Of a DNA stretch of 64,000 nt, positions 26,221 to 34,950 are shown piece by piece. The DNA comes from Pseudomonadota bacterium (GTDB lineage: Bacteria > Pseudomonadota > Gammaproteobacteria > Steroidobacterales > Steroidobacteraceae). The notes under the pieces were generated by a model. It was not told where the DNA came from. It ran no database searches and was given only the letters and a program-made list of their open reading frames with translations. Location: positions 1-64,000 of the forward strand of contig JADJOO010000009.1 in the NCBI GenBank assembly GCA_016713725.1. The letters run 5' to 3'. The first letter of the stretch is position 1. Every line of letters starts with the position of its first letter. The translations under genes were made by a program, and so were the position numbers.

Positions 26221-27381
26221 TCAATCCCTGCGCAGCGCTTCGACGATGCGCAGGCGCATCGCCTGCCAGGCCGGCACTGCGCCCGCGACCACGCCGAGCG
26301 CCAGCATGTACAGCAGCGATTTCACGATTGCATCGGGCGGCACGCGGAAGCCAGGGAGGTACTGGTCGAGGGTCGGCCCGAACTGCACGCCGATCCACCA
26401 GGCGAAGAACATGCCCAGCAGGCCGCCGAGCGTCGTCACCAGCACCGACTCCGCGAGCACCATGCCGAGCACGCCGCCATTGCTGAAGCCCAGCGTCTTC
26501 AGCACGGCGAGTTCGTTCGTGCGCTCACGCACGGACTGCGCCATGGTGTTGGCCGTCACCAGCAGCATAGTAAAAAACACGGCCGCGACGATCGCCGACA
26601 GGATCGCACCGATGTTGCCGATCTGGTTGACGAACGACTGCGCCATCGCGCGCTCCGACGACGTCTTGGTCTCCGCTGGTGAATTCGCGAACATCACGTC
26701 GATCTGCCTGCTGATCGCCTGCGCGCGGTTCACGTCGCTGATCTTGATGACGTACCAGCCGATCAGGCCCTTGGCCTGCTGCTTGGCTTCCTCGAAATAG
26801 TCCTGGTGCAGCACGATCTGCCGGGTGTCGCCCCCGTCGGGCAGGTCGTAGATCGCACGCACCGTGACGTCCCACGTATCGGAGCCGTCCAGCCGGCGCC
26901 AGATGGCCGACCGCAACGGCACCTGGTCACCGACCTTCCAGCCGTAGAGGTCGGCGATGGCGCGCCCGACGAGCGCGCCTGCGCGATCGGCAAACCACGC
27001 CTGTCGCTGCTCTTCGGCGAGCTTGATCTCCGGATAGATGCGGAGGTAGGCCTCGGGATCGCTCGGAAACGTGGGGAACTGGTTGCGCTCGTCCTGGAAC
27101 CACGCGCCGAACCAGGTCTGCGGCGATACGGCCACGACACCGTCGACGGCCTTGATGCGGCTCTCGTAGCTTGCCGGGAGCAGCTGGGTGAACGAAACCT
27201 TGTGCATGGTCAGCAGGCGATCGGCGCCGGCGACGTCGACGCCCGACTTCAGCGCAAACTGCATCGACGCCGCGAGCCCGTACAACAGGAACGCGATCAG
27301 GATCGAGGCGACCGTGAAGAACGTGCGCAGTCGCTTGCGGCGCAGGCTCGACGCCAGCAACGGCAGGTACTTGCCGATCAT
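26221..27381 (-). CDS. ABC transporter permease, MacB/FtsX type (first)
   Basis: A 386-aa partner of the preceding permease. It begins MIGKYLPLLASSLRRKRLRT and has an N-terminal span, a periplasmic domain, and three C-terminal spans with SVRERTNELAVLKTLGFSNG. The ATG at 27381 overlaps the ATPase stop by 4 bp, so the ATPase and permease are translationally coupled. Confidence 0.92.
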   Translation of the reverse strand: MIGKYLPLLASSLRRKRLRTFFTVASILIAFLLYGLAASMQFALKSGVDVAGADRLLTMHKVSFTQLLPASYESRIKAVDGVVAVSPQTWFGAWFQDERNQFPTFPSDPEAYLRIYPEIKLAEEQRQAWFADRAGALVGRAIADLYGWKVGDQVPLRSAIWRRLDGSDTWDVTVRAIYDLPDGGDTRQIVLHQDYFEEAKQQAKGLIGWYVIKISDVNRAQAISRQIDVMFANSPAETKTSSERAMAQSFVNQIGNIGAILSAIVAAVFFTMLLVTANTMAQSVRERTNELAVLKTLGFSNGGVLGMVLAESVLVTTLGGLLGMFFAWWIGVQFGPTLDQYLPGFRVPPDAIVKSLLYMLALGVVAGAVPAWQAMRLRIVEALRRD

Positions 27382-28091
27382 CCCGCCCCTTCGCTCAGCA
27401 TGCCCTTGTCGAGATGGATGACGCGGTGCGAGCGCTCGGCGGCGTGCGGATCGTGCGTGACCATGATGATGGTCTTGCCGTACTCGTCGTTGAGCGCCTC
27501 GAGCAGGGTCAGGATCTCGTCGCCCGACTTGCGGTCGAGGTCGCCGGTGGGTTCGTCGCACAACAGCAGCGTCGGGTCGGTGACGATTGCACGCGCGATG
27601 CCGACGCGCTGTTCCTGGCCACCCGAAAGCTCGCGCGGACGATGCTTAGCACGATGCTCGAGACCCACCAGCTTGAGCGCGGCGGCCACGCGACGCATGC
27701 GCTGCTCGCGATCGAGATTCGTGAGCAGCAGCGGCAGTTCGACGTTGCGCTCGGCGGTCAGCACCGGCAACAGGTTGTACATCTGGAAAATGAAACCGAC
27801 GTGGTCGGCGCGCCAGCGGCCGAGCGAACCTTCCGACAGCTCGTCGACGCGCAGGCCGTCGACCTCGAGCGTGCCCGAGGTCGGACGATCGAGGCCGCCG
27901 ATGAGGTTGAGCAGCGTCGACTTGCCTGAGCCCGATGGCCCCATCAGCGCGACGAAATCGCCCTGCCGGATGTCGAGCGAGAGTCCGTCGAGGACTCGCA
28001 CGGTCTCGGCGCCGCGACGGTAATCCTTCACCAGGTCGCGGATGCGGACAATCGACGTTCCCGCCGCTGCCTCGGCCGGCACTGCGTTCAT
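27378..28091 (-). CDS. ABC transporter ATP-binding protein (LolD/MacB type)
   Basis: A 237-aa ATPase. Walker A is GPSGSGKSTLLN, the signature is LSGGQEQRVGIARA, and Walker B is LLLCDEPTGDLD, followed by the switch His in MVTHD. GFIFQMYNLLPVLTA is the LolD/MacB Q-loop form. It sits between the adaptor gene and the permeases, each junction overlapping by 4 bp (ATGA). Confidence 0.95.
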   Translation of the reverse strand: MNAVPAEAAAGTSIVRIRDLVKDYRRGAETVRVLDGLSLDIRQGDFVALMGPSGSGKSTLLNLIGGLDRPTSGTLEVDGLRVDELSEGSLGRWRADHVGFIFQMYNLLPVLTAERNVELPLLLTNLDREQRMRRVAAALKLVGLEHRAKHRPRELSGGQEQRVGIARAIVTDPTLLLCDEPTGDLDRKSGDEILTLLEALNDEYGKTIIMVTHDPHAAERSHRVIHLDKGMLSEGAG

Positions 28092-29315
28092 GTCGCTGCC
28101 TTCAGCTCCACGGCCGCGCCGTCCCGCAGGCGCTTCGGCGCGTCGACGACGATCGATTCGCCATCCGAGAGGCCGTCCGTGACCGGCACCTGTCCGTCCG
28201 AGGTTGCACCGGTCTTGACCGCGCGCTTCTCGACCTTGCCGTCGCGCACGACCCAGGCAAAGTTCGCCTCGCCTTCCGTGACGATCGCATTCGCGGGCAC
28301 GAGCAGCGCGTTCTGCATCGCGGGTTGCGAACCGTCCTCGAGGAAGCTGACCTTGATGCCCATGTCCGGCAGGATGCGCGGATCGAGCTGATCGAGGCCG
28401 ATGCGCACGCGCACGGTCGCCTTCTGCCGGTCGGCCGTCGGCACGATGCTGATGACGTGCGCAGGAATCTTCCAGGTCGGGATAGGCATCGAGCACGCAC
28501 TCGACCTTCTGGCCCGCGCTGACGCGATTGATGTACGACTCGTTGACGTCCACTTCGACTTCGCGCGAGTCCATGTCGACGATCGTCGCCACGCCCGTGC
28601 GGGTGAAACCACCGCCGGCCGACATCGGCGAAACCATCTCGCCGGGCTGCGCGTCCTTCGAGATCACGACGCCCTTGAAGGGCGCACGAATCTCGAGGTC
28701 GGCGAGTTCCTGCTTGCCCAGGCCCACCTGTGCGATGGCGACGTCGACCTCGGCGCGCGCGGCAGCAAGACGTGCGCCGAGCGCGGCCACTTCGGCTTCG
28801 GAGCTGTCGAGCACGCTCTGCGATACCAGCTTGCGCTCGACCAGCGAGCGATTGCGTTCGAGCGTCCGGCGCGCATCGGCCAGCCGTACCTCGATTTCGC
28901 GCAGGTTGCGACGGGCGGCTTCGGCATTGCTGGAAGACACGTTCAGCTGGGCCTCGACCGTGGAGCGATCGAGGCGTGCGAGCACCTGGCCCGCCTCGAC
29001 TGCGGCACCCTCTTCGAAGAGCACCTCGGCAACCTGGCCGGTGACTTTCGAACTGACCGTCGCCAACCGCCGCGCAACGACGTACCCCGACGCGTTGAGG
29101 ACGGCACCACTGGCCGACGTTGGCGATTCGACGGTCACCGTCTGCACCGGCACGGCGCTGTTGAACGAGCGCCAGGCCAGCACGGCCGCGACCACGGCGA
29201 CCGCGGCCAGCACGGCCCATAGCTTGCGACGCGAACCGCCGCGCTGCCGGTACTTTCCTGCGTCAGGATCGCGCTCGAGGCGCAGGCTCTCGAGCGCTGC
29301 CTTGTCCAGTGCCAT
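28088..29315 (-). CDS. Periplasmic adaptor (HlyD/MacA family) of the ABC exporter, frameshifted
   Basis: A membrane-fusion protein linking the ABC pump to an outer-membrane channel. It has one N-terminal span (LWAVLAAVAVVAAVLAW), a barrel-lipoyl part (GYVVARRLATVSSKVTGQV), a long alpha-hairpin at about residues 115-195, and the returning lipoyl edge DLEIRAPFKGVVISKDAQPG. Near 28470 the frame shifts after LDAYPDLE. The next frame continues HVISIVPTADRQKATVRVRI and ends with the membrane-proximal domain at 28088. Without the correction it would appear fused to the ATPase. Confidence 0.9.
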
Positions 29316-29366
29316 GCCTACTCGCTAGTCTGGGAAAGCGGCGCAATCTACCACAGCTGACACTGC

Positions 29367-30194
29367 ATGACCCCGGCCCCCACCCTCGTTGACATCGGCG
29401 TCAATCTCGCGCATGACAGCTTCGACCACGACCGTGCCGACGTCGTGGCCGCCGCGGTGGCTGCCGGCGTTCGACACATGGTGATCACGGGCAGCTCGCT
29501 CGACAGCACCCGACGCGCGATCGACCTCGTGCGTACGAGTCCTGCGGTGTTTCGAGCCACGGCGGGCGTCCATCCCCACCATGCGAGTGAACTCCGCACC
29601 GACGACCTGCCGCGGCTGCGCGAGCTGCTGGCTGCACCGGAGGTTGGCGCCGCCGGTGAGTGCGGACTCGACTACTTCCGCAACTTCTCCTCGCACGCAG
29701 ACCAGGAGCGAGCCTTCCGCTGGCAGCTGGAGCTGGCCGTGGACAGCGGCAAGCCGGTCTTCCTGCACCAGCGCGACGGTCACGACGCCTTTGTCGCCAT
29801 ACTCAAGGACTACCTGCCCCGGCTGGCGGGCGGCGTCGCTCATTGCTTTACCGGCGACGGTCGTGAGCTGCGCGACTACCTCGAGCTGGGGCTTTCGATC
29901 GGGATCACGGGTTGGATCTGCGATGAACGAAGGGGCCAGCACCTGCGCGACCTGGTGCGCGAAATCCCGCTCGACCAGCTGCTGGTGGAGACCGATGCCC
30001 CATACCTCCTTCCACGCGACCTGCAGCCCAGGCCCGCTCATCGCCGCAACGAGCCCAAGTTCCTGCCCCACGTGGTCAAGGTGATCGCTGCCTGCCGGGG
30101 CGAAGACTTTTCGACCGTTGCCGCTGCGACGACCCGCAATGCGCTAAAGTTCTTCGGCTTCCCGGACGCCACTGAAACTCAAAGCAATCACTAA
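29367..30194 (+). CDS. tatD: TatD family metal-dependent deoxyribonuclease
   Basis: A cytoplasmic TIM-barrel hydrolase; TatD enzymes act as 3'-5' exonucleases in DNA repair. Metal-site stretches are DIGVNLAHDSF at the N terminus, GVHPHHA, GECGLDYFRNFS, HQRDGHDAF, HCFTG and ETDAPYLLPRDL. The 275-aa length is normal, and the wording is closer to E. coli TatD (RPAHRRNEPKFLP) than to YcfH. It is divergent from the ABC operon. Confidence 0.94.
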   Translation: MTPAPTLVDIGVNLAHDSFDHDRADVVAAAVAAGVRHMVITGSSLDSTRRAIDLVRTSPAVFRATAGVHPHHASELRTDDLPRLRELLAAPEVGAAGECGLDYFRNFSSHADQERAFRWQLELAVDSGKPVFLHQRDGHDAFVAILKDYLPRLAGGVAHCFTGDGRELRDYLELGLSIGITGWICDERRGQHLRDLVREIPLDQLLVETDAPYLLPRDLQPRPAHRRNEPKFLPHVVKVIAACRGEDFSTVAAATTRNALKFFGFPDATETQSNH

Positions 30195-30213
30195 TCACTA
30201 CTCACTAATCATC
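30187..30213 (+). repeat. Short CACTAATCA direct repeats before the M20 gene
   Basis: The 27-base stretch contains ATCACTAATC, ATCACTACTC and ACTAATCATC, three imperfect copies of a 9-10-base motif. They begin in the tatD stop region and end 9 bp before the M20 ATG; TTTAATAT follows at once. It could be a protein site or slippage. Confidence 0.4.
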
Positions 30214-30221
30214 TGTTTAAT

Positions 30222-31649
30222 ATGGATATTTCAAAGGCAAAGCACTACATCGACGCGACCTGGTCGGACTCGATCCTGCCGCAGCTGATCGACTACGTAC
30301 GCATCCCGAACAAGTCCCCGCTGTTCGACCCGGACTGGGAAGCGCACGGCCACATGGAAGCTGCCGTCCAGTTGATGTCGCGCTGGGCCACGGCGCACGC
30401 GCCCGCCGGCTCCAAAGTCGAGGTGCTCAGGCTGAAGGGTCGCACGCCAGTGTTGCTGGTCGACGTTCCGGGCGACGTGGACGATTGCGTGCTGATGTAC
30501 GGCCACCTGGACAAGCAACCGGAGTTCACCGGCTGGTCCGACGGTCTCGACCCGTGGACGCCGGTGATTCGCGACGGGAAGTTGTATGGCCGCGGCGGTG
30601 CCGACGACGGCTACGCGTTGTTCGCGTCCCTGGCAGCGATCCGCGCGCTGCGCGAGCAGCAGCTGCCCCACGCCCGCTGTGTCGTCCTGATCGAAGCGAG
30701 CGAAGAAAGCGGCAGCCCCGACCTTCCCGCCCACATCGAGGCACTGGGCGCGCGCCTGGGCACGCCGAGCCTGGTGGTCTGTCTCGACGCCGAGTGCGGC
30801 AACTACGAGCAGCTGTGGTGCACCACGTCTTTGCGCGGCAACCTGATCGGCACGCTGCGCGCGGACGTCCTGACCGAAGGCGTGCACTCCGGCATGGCCA
30901 GCGGCATCGTGCCGTCGAGCATGCGCGTGCTGCGCGAACTGCTCGCGCGCGTCGAGGACATGCACTCCGGCGCCATCCTCGTCGATGAACTGAACACGCC
31001 GATCCCGGCCGACCGCCGTGCGCAGGCTGAAGCCGCTGCCAGGGTGCTGGGCCCGATCGTCGCTGGCCGTATCCCGTTCGTCCACGGCATGCGCCCCATG
31101 TGCAACGACCCGCTGGAATTGACGCTCAACAGCACGTGGCGCCCGACGCTGAGCGTGACGGGCGCCGAGGGGATTCCGCCCTTCCGCAGCGCCGGCAACG
31201 TCCTGCGGCCCTACACGAGTCTCAAGTTGTCGTTCCGGCTCACGCCGACGATGGACCCGAAGGTCGCAACCAGTACCCTCAAGCGCGCGCTGGAGCTTGA
31301 TCCGCCATACGGCGCCAAAGTCAGCTTCAACGTGGAGTCCGCGATGGCTGGTTGGAATGCGCCGTCGTTTGCGCCGTGGCTCGAGCAATCAATGCAGCGT
31401 GCGTCACGCGCGTTCTTCGGCCAGGACTCGATGTACATGGGCACGGGCGGCAGCATCCCGTTCATGGGCATGCTCGGCGAGAAATTCCCGGGTACGCAGT
31501 TCCTGATCACGGGCGTGCTCGGCCCGAATTCGAACGCGCACGGGCCGAACGAGTTCCTGCATATCGACACGGCCCGCAAAGTGACGGGCTGCGTTTCGCA
31601 GGTGCTGGCCGATCACGCGGCACGGCAGGGGCAGAAGGTCGCAGCCTGA
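30222..31649 (+). CDS. M20 family dipeptidase/carboxypeptidase
   Basis: A 475-aa cytoplasmic di-zinc peptidase related to the CNDP/carnosinase and DapE group. Metal and active-site segments are VLMYGHLDKQPEFTGW (His), GRGGADDGYALF (Asp), IEASEESGSPDL (Glu-Glu), CLDAECGNYEQLW and a late His in LGPNSNAHGPNEFLH. A dimerisation domain is inserted in the middle, as in the family. Neighbours do not tell the substrate. Confidence 0.93.
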   Translation: MDISKAKHYIDATWSDSILPQLIDYVRIPNKSPLFDPDWEAHGHMEAAVQLMSRWATAHAPAGSKVEVLRLKGRTPVLLVDVPGDVDDCVLMYGHLDKQPEFTGWSDGLDPWTPVIRDGKLYGRGGADDGYALFASLAAIRALREQQLPHARCVVLIEASEESGSPDLPAHIEALGARLGTPSLVVCLDAECGNYEQLWCTTSLRGNLIGTLRADVLTEGVHSGMASGIVPSSMRVLRELLARVEDMHSGAILVDELNTPIPADRRAQAEAAARVLGPIVAGRIPFVHGMRPMCNDPLELTLNSTWRPTLSVTGAEGIPPFRSAGNVLRPYTSLKLSFRLTPTMDPKVATSTLKRALELDPPYGAKVSFNVESAMAGWNAPSFAPWLEQSMQRASRAFFGQDSMYMGTGGSIPFMGMLGEKFPGTQFLITGVLGPNSNAHGPNEFLHIDTARKVTGCVSQVLADHAARQGQKVAA

Positions 31650-31670
31650 CCGGCGGGCCGCCTGGCCTGG

Positions 31671-31713
31671 AAATAGGGGACGCTCACCTATTCCGGGGGA
31701 GGTCCCCTATTTC
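31671..31713. repeat. Isolated REP copy with truncated partner arm
   Basis: AAATAGGGGACGCTCACC and TATT (31671-31692) match the left REP arm at 21391. A shortened right arm GGTCCCCTATTTCC follows to 31713. The nSTAND gene on the minus strand ends inside it (TGA at 31686-31684). It lies 9.4 kb from the transposase, as expected for a mobilised non-autonomous copy. Confidence 0.88.
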
Positions 31714-34700
31714 CGTCGGCGAACGCCGCCGTTGCAGGACTAGCCGGAGCGGGCGGTCTCGATACGGCCTGCGCAGTTCGCGGATGTCGACGAGACGGCT
31801 CACTTCGCTACCCATCCCATCCAGCAGCCGCAGCGCCGCCGCCAGGTTCGACGTTCGGCGCGGATCACCGGCCGAACGTGCCAGCGCGTCAACGTACAAC
31901 GCGTAGGCGTGATCCTTGGCAAAAGCAACACCGCCGGCCCCGTCCTTGAGTTCGGCCTGATAACGGGGAATCTCCACGTCCGTGATAGCGCGTGCTTCGT
32001 TCGAGCGTCCCTGGAGCACCAGGGCATGCGCCAGCGTCACTTGCGCTCGGGATTTCTCGTCCTGCGGGTCCAGTTCCGAGAACCGGTTCGGCGGCAATGC
32101 CGCGCGCGCGCGCGCAGCAGCTTCGGCTTCGCCATAGCGTCCGGTGCGCAGCGCCGCCAGGGTCAGGGTTGCGAGCGTGTTGCGCAGGACATTGTCGCGG
32201 AACGCCTCGGTGTTGCTCGTGTTGCCACCGCCCTCCCCCTCGGAAACATCGAGGGCGCGCAAGCGCGCCGCCAACTGCGTTGCCTGGTCGAATGCGGCCT
32301 GGTTGTTGCCCTGGTCCAGGTCGAGTCGCGACTGCAGGGCATCGCCAATGCTGTCGAACAGGGCCTGTCGCGCACTTCCCGGCTCTTCTTCCAGGGCCGC
32401 CGTCTCCCTCGCGGCCGCCGCGGCCACCCGTTGCGTTTTCCGGGCCGCCTCGAACTGACCGGCGCGTCCCTCGTTGATCATCAACTGGCCCCAGTTGTTC
32501 CAGAGCAGTGGCGCCAGGCTCGCAGGTTTGCGCGAATCCCGCTCGAGCGCCACCAGCTTCCGGTAGCCGTCGATCGCTTCGTCTATCCGGCCCTGTTCCA
32601 CCAGCACGCTGGCCTGTTGGTCGAGGCCGCGGACCCAGTAGACCCATGAGTTGAGGTCGGAGGGGTTGAAGCGGACGTAGCTTTCGCCGGCTTCGGCCGC
32701 CTTCGCTGCATAGTCCGTGGCGACCGCGTAGTCGTGCCGACGCATGGCCAGGCGTCCGAGCAGGTCCGCGGCCAGCGCCCGATTCGCCATCGACCGCAGG
32801 TCGCCGGGACGCTTGGCCAGCACCTTCTCGGCATAGGAATAAACCTCGGTCTCGAGTCGTTCAGCCTCGGCGACCTTACCCATCCGCAGCAGATGGCGGG
32901 CCTGCGAATCCGTCGTGTCGGCATAGATCGATGCCGCACGCAGATCGGCCAGGTTGCGGGCGCCGGCGTCGAGCAGGATCGCGCGAGACTCCTCGCACGC
33001 CGCCACGTCTTGGCCCTCCGGCAGCGTGTGACTGAGGTAGTTGAGCACGTCGCCGTAGAGCATCCGGGTCTGCGCCGATGTCCCTGGCTTCTTGATCCAG
33101 GGCCGCAGCAGGTCGGCCGTTTTCTGAAGGTCCGACACTTTGGAGCCCGGCGCGCCCGACACGCCCCAGGACGAGAAGCGCGTGAACTTGGCCAGCGCGA
33201 GTCCCGCGACCACGTCCTCGGTCACGACGCCCTGCGCGCGCAGCTTGTCGAAAATCCGCCAGGCTTCGTCGAGCTTGGGATTGGCGGTCTTGAAGTCACC
33301 ACGCGCAAACAGCGCGCCAGCTTCCCGGATCAGCGCCATGCCGCGATAGACCTGCGTCTGCGGCGTCAGCAGTTCTTCCGGCAAGTCGTCGTAGTAGCTG
33401 ACCGCCATGTGCGCGAGCTTGCCCATGGTCTCGAGCCGCCCGGTGGGTTCGAGTTCGGCATAGAAGTCTTCGATCAGGAAGCCGACCAGCTTTTCGGCAT
33501 CGGCACGCGCCTTCTGCGCCTGCTGATCCGCCGCCTTGGCACGGGTCCAGTTGATCCAGCCGAATACCGCGCTCACGAGCGCCACGAGCATCAAGCCCGC
33601 AGCGATCATCGCGAAGCGACGGGTCTTGTGCAGCGTGCGCCGGGTCTCGGCCGCCCGTTCCTGCTGCTCCGCCAGTTGTCGCTCGGCCTCGTCACGCGCT
33701 TCGCGTGCATGGCGCAGGTTGCGGCTGGAGCGCACCACGCTGCACAGAACGTCGTGCGTGAGTTCCACCCGACGCATGTCGAGGCGTTCCTCGATGCGCA
33801 GCAGGCGGCGGTCGACGAGCTTCGCCAGCGCATCGGGCTCGGCGCCTGCGGCGGCCAACGCCTTGGCCACGCGCTCCTCCGCCAGGCTCTCGCGATAGCC
33901 GGACTCGGTGAGCAGCTCGTCCTCGATGACGCGCCGGACGCCGGCCGGCTGGTCCGCCAGCGCGCGCTCGTAGAACTCCGTCAGGATCGTGTCGCGTGAG
34001 CCGGCCAGCAGGTCCGCGGAAATCTCCGCCTTGCCCTGCGCCTGCCGCACCGTGTTGAGTTCGCGGCAGATCAGGCTGAGCAGCGACGGTTCGACTTCCG
34101 CGTTCGGCAGCTCCGAGCCACCCGCCACGAACCGCACGATCGATTCGGCCACTTCCTGCGAGACGAGCTTGCCACCCGGCTGCATCACCGCACTCAACGC
34201 CTGCTGACCATTCATGCGCGCGAGCCGCATGCGGTTCTGGGTGATCGAGGGCATCTTGCCCTTCACGGCCTCGAGGTGGGCCAGGTATTCCTCGCGCAGC
34301 GCAATCAGGATGCGGTAATCGGCGCGCGCGAAGTCGAAGTCCTCCGCGGCGACTTCGTCGCGGTCGATGCGTGCCTCGAGTTCGGCTGGCGGCCGGTTCT
34401 CGACCAGGTCGGAGAGCTCGTCGATGAAGCGCTGTGCACGCCGCCGGCCCGCGTCGTCGGCCTGAGCCAGCGTGAAGATCTCCTCGAACTGGTCGAAGAT
34501 CAACAGCGGCAGTACGGTGTTGCCGTCGGCATCGCGCAACAGGTCGCCACGGTGGTGCAGGAACTCCCACAGCGATTCGCCCTCGACCGCCGAACCGGCC
34601 TCGGTCCAGTGCCCGGCCTCGGACGTTGCGCGGAAAATTGCCTGCTTGATCTGTTCCGCCGGCGACGGCGACTCCGCGGCGTAATCGATACGCACGTAGA

Positions 34701-34950
34701 CGGGGCAAAACCCCGCCCCGCGCAAACGCGGCACCAGGCCCGCGCGCAGCAGCGACGTCTTGCCGAGGCCCGACTGGCCGAACAGCACGGTGAGCAGCTT
34801 GCGCTGCACGCGGCGGCCGAGTTCGGCGGCCTCCTCGTCGCGGCCGTGGAAATAGGTTCGCGTCTCCTCCGAATAACTCGACAGACCCAGCCACGGGTTC
34901 TCGGGATCGATCGTGGTCTCGGTGGCGATATCAGGCTGCACGGTCTTCAT
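31684..34950 (-). CDS. Membrane STAND (nSTAND1-type) ATPase with C-terminal TPR-like repeats
   Basis: A 1088-aa signal-transduction ATPase. The N-terminal P-loop domain has PWLGLSSYSEETRTYFHGRD, as in nSTAND1 openings, then Walker A GQSGLGKTS (residues 58-66) and Walker B LLIFDQFEE (149-157). A winged region ends near LTHDVL (397-402). A charged coiled coil (412-440) is followed by one transmembrane span (446-468). The rest, about 600 residues, is alpha-helical and TPR-like, for example GKLAHMAVSYYDDLPEELLT. The last few codons (EIGDLPRNR) come from a REP copy. The start overlaps the SIR2-TIR stop by 4 bp, so the two are coupled. STAND proteins sense a trigger and oligomerise; an anti-phage role is inferred. 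Confidence 0.85.
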   Translation of the reverse strand: MKTVQPDIATETTIDPENPWLGLSSYSEETRTYFHGRDEEAAELGRRVQRKLLTVLFGQSGLGKTSLLRAGLVPRLRGAGFCPVYVRIDYAAESPSPAEQIKQAIFRATSEAGHWTEAGSAVEGESLWEFLHHRGDLLRDADGNTVLPLLIFDQFEEIFTLAQADDAGRRRAQRFIDELSDLVENRPPAELEARIDRDEVAAEDFDFARADYRILIALREEYLAHLEAVKGKMPSITQNRMRLARMNGQQALSAVMQPGGKLVSQEVAESIVRFVAGGSELPNAEVEPSLLSLICRELNTVRQAQGKAEISADLLAGSRDTILTEFYERALADQPAGVRRVIEDELLTESGYRESLAEERVAKALAAAGAEPDALAKLVDRRLLRIEERLDMRRVELTHDVLCSVVRSSRNLRHAREARDEAERQLAEQQERAAETRRTLHKTRRFAMIAAGLMLVALVSAVFGWINWTRAKAADQQAQKARADAEKLVGFLIEDFYAELEPTGRLETMGKLAHMAVSYYDDLPEELLTPQTQVYRGMALIREAGALFARGDFKTANPKLDEAWRIFDKLRAQGVVTEDVVAGLALAKFTRFSSWGVSGAPGSKVSDLQKTADLLRPWIKKPGTSAQTRMLYGDVLNYLSHTLPEGQDVAACEESRAILLDAGARNLADLRAASIYADTTDSQARHLLRMGKVAEAERLETEVYSYAEKVLAKRPGDLRSMANRALAADLLGRLAMRRHDYAVATDYAAKAAEAGESYVRFNPSDLNSWVYWVRGLDQQASVLVEQGRIDEAIDGYRKLVALERDSRKPASLAPLLWNNWGQLMINEGRAGQFEAARKTQRVAAAAARETAALEEEPGSARQALFDSIGDALQSRLDLDQGNNQAAFDQATQLAARLRALDVSEGEGGGNTSNTEAFRDNVLRNTLATLTLAALRTGRYGEAEAAARARAALPPNRFSELDPQDEKSRAQVTLAHALVLQGRSNEARAITDVEIPRYQAELKDGAGGVAFAKDHAYALYVDALARSAGDPRRTSNLAAALRLLDGMGSEVSRLVDIRELRRPYRDRPLRLVLQRRRSPTEIGDLPRNR

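Noticed and set aside
27378..29315. Single 645-aa fusion of adaptor and ABC ATPase
   Set aside because: The middle about 130 residues are out-of-frame Arg-rich noise. The adaptor's true C terminus continues in another frame to 28088, and the ATPase has its own ATG at 28091.
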